Origin: Chenopodium formosanum
Taxonomy: Eukaryota; Streptophyta; Magnoliopsida; Caryophyllales; Amaranthaceae
Reading direction: 5' to 3'
Length of the DNA: 64,000 nt
Assembly (NCBI GenBank): GCA_024500155.1
Contig: CM044874.1
Coordinates: 4,839,001-4,903,000 of the forward strand
A program made the position numbers and the translations under genes. Below, piece after piece: positions 45,710 to 56,083 of this stretch. The number at the start of each line of letters is the position of its first letter. Position 1 is the stretch's first letter. The notes below the pieces were generated by a model, which was given only the letters and a program-made list of their open reading frames with translations, was not told where the DNA came from and searched no databases.

Positions 45710-46469
45710 TTAACACTTTGAAAATTATACTATGGTCTATATGGAGTTATTATAATCACACTTTTTCATCATGGTTTAAATCAAATGTTGTTTAAATGTT
45801 GTCATAATTAATTATACATTATACCTTTGATTTTCAAAATTTTAATAAAAATTATTATTATTACTATTGTTATAGTGAATGCTGTAAAATTAGTCCTGTT
45901 AAATTTTTGGTCTAAAATGATTATGGATCTAGAAGACGATCTTGATTATTGATTATCTAAGTAGCTTGTTCTAGAGTCTTATTCGGATACCAATCCCAAC
46001 TCTATTTCCGGATTAATAACAATGAGCACGTATGGCGTAATACTTCTTGATTCATTTTCGTTAACAACACGAAACAATAGTTGATAACGTGCACGTCTAG
46101 AAATCACCATCATTCTCTACCTTTATTAGAACTATTGTAACATTTGCATCATCCTTTTGTGCTAAATGGGGAAAAAAAAGTTAATTTTGAAAAGTACATT
46201 TATTTTTATATACGGTGTTGTTATTAAGAAAAAAAAGTTATATGTACATGTACATATTTGGTATATATAGAATTGCTTTTAAAAAAATGGTATATATAGA
46301 ATCATAAAGGATAGATAATGTAGATTATATTTTATCTCAAATCTTTAGTATAATAATTAAACCAATTAAGCTACTGTAATTCTCTTTATCTCATTATTTG
46401 TCTTATCAGGACCTAAGATTGGCCAACTCATACCAATAAAGAGGGATTGAGGGAGTAGTTGACATCTAC
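45710..46469. other. AT-rich spacer
   Basis: No gene, terminal repeat or structured element seen apart from short homopolymers. Confidence 0.5.
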
Positions 46470-48560
46470 TTTTTTTTTAACACATAAAAGACGATAACAT
46501 TAATTAATTAGAGTTTTACACATAAAACACACAACCTCATTCCGCTTTGCAAAATGTGAGGTTGTAAAATAGCTTAAAACAGAAGACCTTATACTAAGAA
46601 AAAACGTATAGGCCTTAATTCCTAAACACACAGTGCCCCTTCGAAAAACAGAAAAACTAAGAGTTAAGCAAACAGCTAGACTATTACTAATGTAACCAAG
46701 AAGTAACTGATTATTCCCCGTCAGAATCCTCATCTGCATTCAGAGCAGCCACAACAGCAAGCTCTGTATTGTAGATTGGTAGAACAGCTTCAGGGCAAGT
46801 AAGGTGAAGACAATGTCCGAAACTCATAGCCAATCCTATTTGAGCCAATTCATGAGCAACATCATTGTTGTTCCTTTTCACATGTTATGTAGGATTTCAA
46901 AGGTATCAAAAAATTTGATATCCTCTTCAATGTCCTTCACTACCGCAGCTAATTCATGATGAAGAGTGTTGCCTGCAGACTTGAGCATGATCCCTAGAGA
47001 TAATGCATCTATCTCCAATTCCACATCCTTAGCTTTAAGCGTTTTAACCATTGCAACACCTTCTCTAACAGCAAGCAATTCTGTTGCAAAGGCTGAAATT
47101 GCGTTATACTTGCTTGAAAAACCCATGATCCAAGTACCATCATCTCGTCTCACAACACCCCCTCCAGCAGCTACATTGATGGCAGTCCATGCTCCATTCG
47201 TGTTGAGTTTTACCCAGCCCTTTGGAGGTGAGCTCCAAGAATTTTGGACGTGAGAACTGCTTGAAGTATCAGTAACCTGTGCCTTACCCTGCATTATATG
47301 GTTAGTACACTGATAATCCAAGATGAATCTACTAAAAGCAATTCGAGAATTAAACATCTTAAGCTCAAACGTGTTTCCATATGTGCCAAATAGCAATTGT
47401 GAAAGTCATTTTCCAGTGGCTATCGAAAGCTAGATTAAAATTAATCCACTCATACCAATTCATAGCAAAGAAATTATGGAAGCTAAAATTAGCAGGCAGA
47501 TGAACCTTTGCAAAAAATATCCTTCTATAAAATAGCAGAGGAAAAGCAATCTCGAAAAAGATGCAAGTGAGATTCATTGTACATGTTACATCTAGCACAA
47601 ATAGGGGAAATAAATGGCATAAAGATTGACAATTTTTCAACCACATGGAGGATAGAGTGAACCACATTCCATAAAATCATTTTGTATTTTGAAGGCACAG
47701 TCACTTTCCAAAGAGATTTCCATGAAGAGAAGTAATGAAAAGGATGATAAGAAGGAGAAATAAGAGCTTGGTAGGCGGATTTTATGGTAAACACACCTGA
47801 TTTGGATAAGGTCCAATGAATGAAGTCATCAAAATTGGAAACCTTAGATATAGGAGTTGCTAAAATCTCTAAGATCAAGCAGTCGGTTAACAAGTGCTTA
47901 ATTTCATCCAAGTTCCAAACCCCATCTTTTATGATATTACTTACAAACCAATGGGCCATATGAGGAGGGATGTCATGAGATATCAGAAGATAAATAGGGG
48001 CTTTACCTACCCAATGATGATACCAAAGAGAGGTGGTTGCACCATTACCTATGCCAATTCTCAAACCCGAAGCCAAAAGGTGTCTACCTTTAAGGAGATC
48101 CCTCCAAATCGGTGAGTGTGAAGATTTTGGAACACAATAAAAAAGAGCAGAATTTTTCAAATATTTTTCATTAAAAATTCTCACCCAAAGTTTCGAGGGA
48201 TTGTTTAAGAGAATCCAACCTAACTTGGCCATAAAACACATATTCCATTCTCTTAATCTCCTAATCCTCAGTCCACCTGCAGCTAGAGGCATAGTAACAT
48301 ATTTCCAAGCAAGTCTAGGACTGTAATGAATATTGTCCACCTTATTCCATAAAAACTTCCTACACCTTTGCTCCAATTTATCAAGCACTGTAACAAGGAT
48401 GAGATTAGTTTGCATGTGATAAACTGGGTAAGAATTTAAAACCGACTTGATCAAAGTGCATCTTCCAGCAAGATTCAAAAGCTTAGCCTGCCATCCTCTA
48501 ATCCTATCCATAGTTTTATCAAGAAGACCAAAATAGTGAGAAGGTTTAAGCCTATTTGGA
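46470..48560 (-). mobile_element. LINE (L1-type non-LTR retrotransposon), 5'-truncated
   Basis: The minus-strand element ends in a poly(A) stretch (T-run on the plus strand, 46470-46478). It carries the end of ORF2 only; endonuclease and reverse transcriptase cores are missing. A 6-base repeat ATCTAC lies next to both presumed ends (46464-46469 and 48561-48566), which is short for a LINE target duplication and may be chance. Confidence 0.75.
46711..48511 (-). pseudogene. LINE ORF2 C-terminal part (zf-RVT and RNase H), frameshifted
   Basis: The 48511-47525 frame holds the post-RT region (GWQAKLLNLAGRCTLIKSVL, then SRGLRIRRL-type motifs) and the zf-RVT zinc region (ICARCNMYNESHLHLF). The frame then moves to 47667-47365, and again to 47396-46878, which is an RVT_3 RNase H domain. 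In it the first catalytic Asp is replaced: the family reads NTDGA, here NTNGA. Glu (TELLAVREG) and the second Asp (LEIDALS) remain. A further frame change near 46880 leads into the final NDVAHELAQ block and stop at 46711. At least three frame changes show a dead copy. Confidence 0.85.
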
Positions 48561-48616
48561 TCTACAAATGTTATACAATATACTCCCTATGCCCTAGAGG
48601 GTTGTTTGCATACAAT

Positions 48617-50014
48617 CACTACAAGAAATCAGGCAAATAACGACGAAAATTTTCCGTCGAAAACACCCTGTTTTCTATCGGAAAACACGTTTCCGACGGA
48701 ATTCCGTCGTAATCGGTTGCCGCAATACCATTTGTCGGAAAATCAGCCTTTTCCGACGGAAAAGGGTTCGTCGGAATAGATTTTCAAGCTCAACAAAGTC
48801 CGTCGGAAATTGTGATAAAAAAACAAAAAAAAAGGGTCTGCCACGCCACCACTCCCTTCTAAAATCACCTTAACACCACCACAACAAACCCCGCCCTCCA
48901 CTAATACTACCACCGTAATTCACCCCACCCACCACCGCAATTCCCCACAACCCCAGACTTACAAAGACCCACCACCACAACCCACAACCAACCCAGATCC
49001 ACCTACCTAACCCTAACCCAAAGCCAGATCCACCAAACTAAACCTAACCCTAACCATAACCCACCCACCTAACCCAAACCCAAACCCCAACCCAGATCTA
49101 CCCAACTAAACCAAAACCTGACTGAACCCTAACCAAAATATCACAAAAATTCCGACCAAAAAAAAAAAATAAAACACAAAACATAAAAAAAGTCCCCAAA
49201 ACCCAAACTTCAACAGTCACCACCATAGATTTCTAAAAAAATCCGAAAAGCACAATTAAAATAAAAAATAAGAAAAAAATAGATACATACCTAAATTTGA
49301 TCACTCAAAACCTCGGAATTGGGTTTACAAGGCCAAATTCGACCATGAAAACTCTAGATCTAGAGTTTTCATGGTCGAATTTGACCTTAAAACCGTCGTT
49401 TGCACCATTGATGTTGATGTATAGTCTGTGTTGGTGTTGTTCACGACAGTGTTGTGGCATCTGGTGGTTGATAGTGTTGGCGGTGGTAGTATAGTCGATG
49501 GCGGCGTGGTAAATCAAAAGAGGGGGGAAAGAAGATAAGGAAGATGAGAGAAGAGAGAGGCGAGAAGAAGAAGAAGAAGAAGAGGAAAGAGAAAGAGGAT
49601 TGAAGGAGAACATAAGAAGGAGAGGAGGAAAGAGAAAAACGATCGAAGGAGAACCAGAAATGAGAAGAGAGGAGAGAGAAGGAGAAGGGGGAAAGAGAAG
49701 GTAAAAGGCGGAAATAAGAGAAGGGGGAAAGAGAAAATAAGAGGCGGAAATGGTTAGGGTTTCGTGAAAAGTTTTTTTTTTTTAGTTAATATTCCGACGG
49801 AAATTTCGTCGGAAAGTTCCGACGGATTTTTATTCCGTCGGAAACTTACATATATTTCGACGGAATTATTTTCCGTCGGAAATTTCCGACGGAATTCTTA
49901 AATTCGTCGGAAATATCCGACGAAAATAAAATCCGTCCGAAATTTCGGCTTTTCCGACGGAATAATGGGTCCGTCGGAAGCAGTCCGTCGCTATTTGCCT
50001 GTTTTCTAGTAGTG
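48617..50014. mobile_element. Non-autonomous CACTA element (1398 bp)
   Basis: CACTACAAGAAATCAGGCAA begins it, and the right end reads GCCTGTTTTCTAGTAGTG. The 3-bp duplication AAT is perfect (48614-48616 and 50015-50017). Subterminal arrays of TTCCGACGGAA / CCGTCGGAAA fill both ends (48640-48810 and 49795-49990), another family from the two above. There is no transposase gene. The interior contains a C/A-rich stretch (48840-49130), a long palindrome and a purine-rich run. Confidence 0.93.
49334..49383. repeat. 50-bp perfect palindrome inside the CACTA element
   Basis: Two 25-bp arms meet at 49358/49359 without any spacer or mismatch (centre CTCTAGA|TCTAGAG). Imperfect pairing continues some 10 bp further on each side. 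Confidence 0.97.
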
Positions 50015-50017
50015 AAT

Positions 50018-51690
50018 TTTAGGTGATGGATGGTATAAAATCAGTTATTGTTTAGCTATCAATTTGATAAATTGCTTGTTATTTTATTGGAAAAATAGTT
50101 GTGATCGAAATTGGTGATTTATTTTTTAACTTTTAATGTGGCCAGTAGAAATTTTAAATTTTGGCATGAACTTGTAAGGCGGGGTTTATTATGATAATCT
50201 ATGCTACGATCAATATTAGATTATTAGATCAATGTCAAGTGTCACTATTTTTTATTTTGTCTTTCTCTTGCACGTTTTTTTTTAATTACTAGCCTAAGTC
50301 TTGTGCAATACATTATTTTTATGACGAATTATTATGACAATACAACAATAATATACCATTTTTTTTAATGAAACGGATTAATTTAAATTTTATACCAATA
50401 TTAAGGTTGTTGATGCATTAAACTTTTAATATTCTAATATTTGTACCTCCTTTTTAATTTTATTCTGTTTCACTTTGATGTATTGCTATTTTGGTACAAC
50501 ATTTTATAAAATGTTAATTCATCTATATTTTTATAGGAAAAGTTGATTCTAATAATTTCACCTTTACCCGGTTTGCGAACAATAATCCTACCTATCGATT
50601 ATTATTTAATAATCCCACCATTGGGGCCTCGGGGGTCATCTTCTTTTAATGGTCCTTGACCTGTTAGTAACTGGTATAGTGGGTGAACAAGTCAAGTGTC
50701 AATTTATGATTCGTCCAAATAATTATTTTTATTTTTTTTTAAAAAAAATTCAAAAAAAATAAATTAAAATTTTCTTTCTTTTTTCCTCTTTCCTTTTCCC
50801 CTTCCCCTCCATTGATTCCGTCCACCCAGCCCAGCTACCTCCTACACGCAATAACCTCCTCTCTAAAACATCCCAAACAGGCACCCTCACTCATGGATCA
50901 ACCATCCCTCATCCACGAAAAACCCACTCATGGTTGGTCACTCCCTCACACATATCGACGAGCCGCCCCACCCACGAAAAATCCCACCCAAGGTCAGCCA
51001 CCCCTACCCACGCCCTACCATGGTTGACAACCCTAAGCACGAAACCCAACTCCTACCCTCGAAATCATCACCCGATAAAATCCGTCCTTTCCCCTCCCGT
51101 GAAATTCCCTTATGGAAGGGAAAGGAATGAGAGAGAATGGTTGACTTGTAATTTAATGAGAGAGGGAAAGTCACGTAAGCTAGCCACTTTATTTAAATGA
51201 ATAAAATATGCTTTGAACAAGATTCGAACCCATATCCTCCGATACATATGGTTAACACATTTACCATCTCAAATAACTTTTATTAATGTTTTAAATTTCA
51301 CATAATATTATATATTCCTTTCATTTATTAAGTAAATTAGAGGTAATATAATTCATTTATTTTTCACAATATTAGAATACAAATACATATGATTTTAAAA
51401 AAATAGTGTTACCCGATACAATATTAGAATACAAATACATAATAATAGCCAATTGAAATTAAATGACTTATGTAACCTCCCCCCCCCCCCTCCCCCTCCC
51501 CCCCCCCCCCCTTTTTTTTTGAAGTATGAATCTATTTAATATCTCCCTTTAAAATTTTTATGTGTTGCATATATATATATAAATTTATTCACAGAATTTA
51601 ATTTTTTTTAAAAAATAATAAGTAGCATTTTGGAGAGAAATCTTTTCACAAAATTTTGTCAAGTGTCCAATCCGGGGATTACTTTAGCAT
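50018..51690. other. Spacer with homopolymer runs and decayed repeats
   Basis: No gene supported. A C-rich run lies at 51478-51511. Near 51210 the minus strand has GGTTCGAATCTTG, a tRNA box-B-like string with a plausible box A upstream, which may mark a tRNA-derived SINE. The Pro/Thr-rich frames at 50812-51200 look compositional. Confidence 0.35.
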
Positions 51691-52509
51691 ATGTATAGAT
51701 AGATAGATAGATGATGACCGTTATAATTACTCCAGAGTTTGTTACAAAATCGATGTTTATTGAAGTACAAAAAAAGTATTGAATTGCGTAGAAAAGCAGT
51801 ATTGTAACGAACAGCTTATGCCCGTTACAAATATTAAAGTCAAAACCGTTTGACCAAATTATTTGTAACCAACATGAACTGACCGTTACAACTAATGGTT
51901 AATAATTAAACCCTAAAATTTCATTTCCCCCTTTCTCAGTCTCACTGCTCTCATTTCCCCCTTCTCACTCTCGCCATTGAAGCGCAATCTAAGCTCGTCG
52001 GCGGTCGGCCCTCTCTTTCTCCATCGGTAAGCAATTTCATACATTTCACAAATTTCTCTATTTCGAATTTTACACATTTGTTGCGAATTTTTTGCGGTTC
52101 AAATTTAGGTTTTGGGTGTTTTTTTGTTAATTTGGTATGAGTAATTAATTTGGGAATTTGTTTGTTGTTTAATTAATAATTACTGCATTCCATTGTTCCA
52201 TTGAATTGCAGTTTCTGTTCAAGCATAAATTTATGTTATAATCTCCTACAGTATATAATTACCTTTCTCTATCAATTTTTTTTCCCTACTGCTCTAATTT
52301 TGCTGAATTGCTAATTTAATTCAATAAGTTTTTAGACAAATTATTACTTTATATTTTGCTGGAAATTTGTTGTAGTTTACATTTCTATTTAGTTTAATTT
52401 AACTGTTGTTTTGATTTTGCTTGAAATCATCTCTGAATTGTTGTAATTAATGACAAAAATAGGAGCTAAATTAGTGAAAAGTTGTCTATTGATTAGTCTG
52501 TTTCTTTCT

Positions 52510-52539
52510 CCCCCCCCCCCTTTTTTTTTTTTTTTTTTT

Positions 52540-52575
<36 letters not shown>
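52510..52575. repeat. Poly(C), poly(T) and (GTT)n composite tract
   Basis: Eleven C, then 21 T, then about ten GTT units, in the leader intron region of the CACTA-derived gene. Confidence 0.9.
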
Positions 52576-52576
<1 letters not shown>

Positions 52577-53391
52577 AGTAATCTGAAAATTCCAAATTGA
52601 TGCATGATTTTCTTCAGTTGGAAATTTGAGTTTAGAACTACCAAAACTAGTGTGCTTTTCTCAAATCACGTTTACAACTTATTGCTTCCTTCAATTAACA
52701 CTTTTTTGTCCATAAATAATGATTTGTAGGCAACTGAGTTTTAATAATTGGTGGTGAAGCACTCTGCAAATATTGGTGGGGAGAGTATCTCTACGATATT
52801 AAGAAGTTAATTGGCTATATTGTTGAGGTATAAAGTTTATTTGTTTTAAATGTAATTTTTGTTTCAACATGAACTTATATATTCTATGTTAGGATGAATA
52901 ACCCATGTATATGTATTTAGATTTGCTAAACATTAATTTGACATGATTGATCTTGCATGTTTTAAACTATATTCAGCATTTTTATATCATCGTATGCCTG
53001 AATATCCGTTCACAATTTACTTTTTTTTGAAAAACCATTCAAGATTTACTCCGTTTGGGAGTTGGGACTGTTCTTAGAATAGTATTCTAACTTAGGATGT
53101 AAATAGTTGCTTGTTTTACGGTAATAGTGTGTTAGTATTCCTTAATGTGTTCTTTGGGTATATATGTAATTCAAAAATAAATTACATCATGTATTTTGAG
53201 AACCATAGGGAAATATTGTTGAAATTTCCTTGAATCGAAAAGTGGGCAACCATTTGCTAGAAGAAATACACTTTCAAGGACGGTAGGTTGAAGTGATAAG
53301 GACTCTTTGGAAACATGCATTTGAAATGTATTGATTTGTTAAGTTGTTGAGTATAATATGTTTCTTGGGTTGTAATCTTACATTGTTAGAA

Positions 53392-54930
53392 ATGGATCAT
53401 CGTTGGATGTATGGTTCTCGAATCACACCAGAATATTTGAATGGGGTCAAAGAGTTCTGCAGAATAGCAGTGCAACACCAACAAAGTACTCTAGTTGAAC
53501 AAAGACTAACCAATGCAAGACCTATTTTCTGCCCTTGTCGTGATTGTATGAATGTGAAGAGGTGGGAAGATATTAAGAAAATAGAGGAGCATTTGATTAT
53601 CCGTGGGTTTATGCTAGACTACAACGTTTGGTACTGGCATGGTGAAAAATTAATTCCCACGAGTAATTCATCTTCTATTAATGATAATAAAGCCGAGGAG
53701 AGAGAGTCGAATGGTTTTGATGATAATGAAGCGGGTGATAAAGATGACATTGAGGAAAACAAGAAAGATGAGATGATGGACGGGTTAGGTGATCATGTCG
53801 ATTGTCTTGCAGATGGATCGTGGGCTATAGACCCGAAGGATGTGAAAACCTTGCAAATAGTCAATGCTATCGTAAGTGTTGTTTAGAGTAACCAATCATA
53901 TGCTATTTTCATATAAATATCTATATATGTATTCTAATTTTATGTATTTTATTTTCTTTGGGAATAGTTGAAGAACTTGCAAAAGAATGTCGAAGGATAC
54001 GGTTCAAGTGAAGATTGTGGTAAAGATGCCCTTAACAAGGCTTTAAGAAAAAAGGATCACCGTGGGCATGTAAAAGGACTAGGAAGGTCTGGGATTGGAG
54101 TTAGTCACACACAAGCATTAGGGAAGGAATACATAAAGGGTAAGTCGTTAAGCCAAGATCGATGCTCATTTAAGGAGTTAGAATCGATGAAAGCTACCTT
54201 AACTTAAGAATTTGAGGCGAGGATAGAAAAAAAGGTTGAAGAGAAGCTGGAAGAGATGTTGGAACAACGTGTGGCAATGAAGGTGAAAGCTTATCTTGCC
54301 AAGTTGCTGCCACAGATGACCGCTAATGTAGAGGAATTTAAAGGAGTCCAACTAACGACCACGAAAGCAACACAAATTGCTCGTGTAATAGAGGTATCTT
54401 CTGAATTGTTTTTCCTTAACTTAAGACACATGGTTAACATGTATAATATTGATATTTTTTATTGTAAAATATAGGTACCAACTAAATGTCGCCTTGCATT
54501 GAAAGATGAGTACAATAAAAATTTAGTGATTGTGGCAGATGGAACGATATATCCTTCTACAGGTGAAGTTACTCACAACCTGAAGATGAAACCCGATCAT
54601 TATAGGGTTAGCGTGGACAAACCTTACCTTGACTACGCCCTCCTCGAATTACCGGTACCATCTCCCAATGGTGTGACTAAGTTGGGTAAAGCCGAGAGTA
54701 GCTTTGTGCAATGGCCTATTGATATGGTTTTTTGTGAAGAAGAGGTATGTTTTCCTACTATAAAACATTAACTTACATCATTATATATATTTTATTTAGA
54801 CTAATATTCAGCTTTTAAAAAGGTTTCATCACCGCCAAATAAAAAGCCTAAATCTAGGCAAAGCAAAGAAAAGGACGATAGTTGTGGCAGTAAATCAAGG
54901 CAATCCGTCATCAAAGCTAGAGGCTTCTAA
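53392..54930 (+). pseudogene. Transpos_assoc / DUF8039-like fusion protein of a CACTA derivative, one nonsense codon
   Basis: Four exons, all joined in phase 0: 53392-53871, 53968-54393, 54475-54744 and 54823-54930 (428 codons). Exon 1 is a Transpos_assoc domain (MDHRWMYGSR; CPCRDCMN; HLIIRGFMLDYNVWYWHGE), normally the N-terminus of TNPD. Exon 2 is charged and probably coiled-coil, as in TNPA-type proteins. Exon 3 resembles DUF8039 (CRLALKDEYNKNLVIVADG; VQWPIDMVF). Exon 4 is a basic tail. There is a single in-frame TAA at 54205-54207. A DNA-binding rather than catalytic role is likely because the catalytic core is absent. The known families are inferred from motif memory, not from a search. 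Confidence 0.7.
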
Positions 54931-55580
54931 CCAGTTGAAGATAACATCATTGACACTTTGACAAGGGGTGTGTGTTGTATTAGTTGATTAGTTCTAATGA
55001 TAATTATTGATTTATTTTAGTGATTGTTTTATTTTCTAACCTCACTTATTTGTTTTTTATTTGTCCAAGAAAAACCGCTTATGCTTATGATGATGCCGGG
55101 CTGAATGTGGTTTGAGAACAATAGGTGCAATACTTTATATCTAAATATTTATTAAAATCGTAACTATTAGGTAGAATAATGTATTATTAGGGTTGTATGT
55201 TTATTAAACTTATACAAGTTTTATTTGTAATGTATTACTTATATTTTTATATTATTTCTAGTAATTTTCGTGCATTACAATAGTGTATGTACAGGGTTGC
55301 ACAGGCACATGTTTATAATAACAGGTTCTAAATTATCCAAATTATAAATAAATGCTGCCAAAATCTACCAAAAAAAATATCGACTATTTATAAAAGGCAG
55401 AAAAAGTGTCAAGTTACAAATAACTACTTATTTGTAATGGGCACTGGGCACTATCCGTTACAAATAGCTTTTTTTTGGGTAGTGGGAGAAAAAGGAGACG
55501 GAGAAAGGTAAAAATACAAAATTATCTATGTGATGCATACCTAAATTAAAGTAAAAAATAAGTGTGAAAAAGTAAGAGTA

Positions 55581-55998
55581 TGTTAGGTGTTTGGGTCCAA
55601 TTTAGTCCAATTGGGCCTAGTCATTAAATGATCCAATCAAAAGCCCAAGGTCCAGGTTCAACTCTCCAATTGTGCTAAAGTCAAAGTCAGTCCGCCAGAC
55701 ATGTTAATTGGGCCACGGCCCACATTCTCCATATGTGCTAAGGTATAAAAGCCTTCAATTCATTCATTTGTACACAACACAACAAAGCCTCAAGCAATTA
55801 ATTCTCTTGCATAGCTTTCCCTCCCTACACATTGTACTGACTTTAGCATCGGAGGGGCCTTCCTCGGCAACACCCCCGAGGCTAGTTTACGTGTGTTTGC
55901 TGTGCAGGAAACCTTCGGCCCAACAACACTTGGACCGAATCCAGTCTTCACCACTTCAACGGGCCTTCGGCAAGGCCCCATTGTTTTCACCCGAAACA
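55581..55998 (+). repeat. 5' LTR of the Gypsy element (418 bp)
   Basis: Starts TGTTAGGTG and ends CGAAACA, directly before the primer site. A TATA box (TATAAAA, 55744-55750) marks the U3/R border. GAGTA precedes it as a candidate duplication. Confidence 0.8.
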
Positions 55999-55999
55999 A

Positions 56000-56019
56000 T
56001 TTGGCGCCGTCTGTGGGGA
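56000..56019 (+). other. Gypsy primer binding site
   Basis: TTTGGCGCCGTCTGTGGGGA follows the LTR by one base. The TGGCGCC start is the common plant Gypsy primer type, complementary to a tRNA 3' end. Confidence 0.75.
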
Positions 56020-56083
56020 AGACTTTCAAAAATCTTTAAGCCAAATCTCTAGTCAGAATCATCTTGCAATCATCTTAGTAGCA

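Larger units (their letters stand above)
51700..55484 (+). mobile_element. CACTA-derived element with one gene, left terminus missing
   Basis: The right edge reads GCTTTTTTTTGGGTAGTG, the inverse of CACTACCC. CCGTTACAA / TTTGTAAC subterminal motifs occupy both flanks (51718-51895 and 55405-55465). No CACTA motif is present at the left, where a GATA microsatellite (51697-51710) stands instead, so the left boundary is an estimate. Unlike the larger CACTA above, it lacks the Transposase_21 core. Confidence 0.65.

Noticed and set aside
49000..49130. Telomere-like CCCTAACCC runs
   Set aside because: They are degenerate, interspersed with CCAGATC and CCACC, and lie inside the C/A-rich part of a CACTA element; not an interstitial telomere array.
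51190..51300. tRNA-derived SINE or tRNA gene on the minus strand
   Set aside because: A box-B-like string is present but no cloverleaf can be drawn and no poly(A) or duplication was found.
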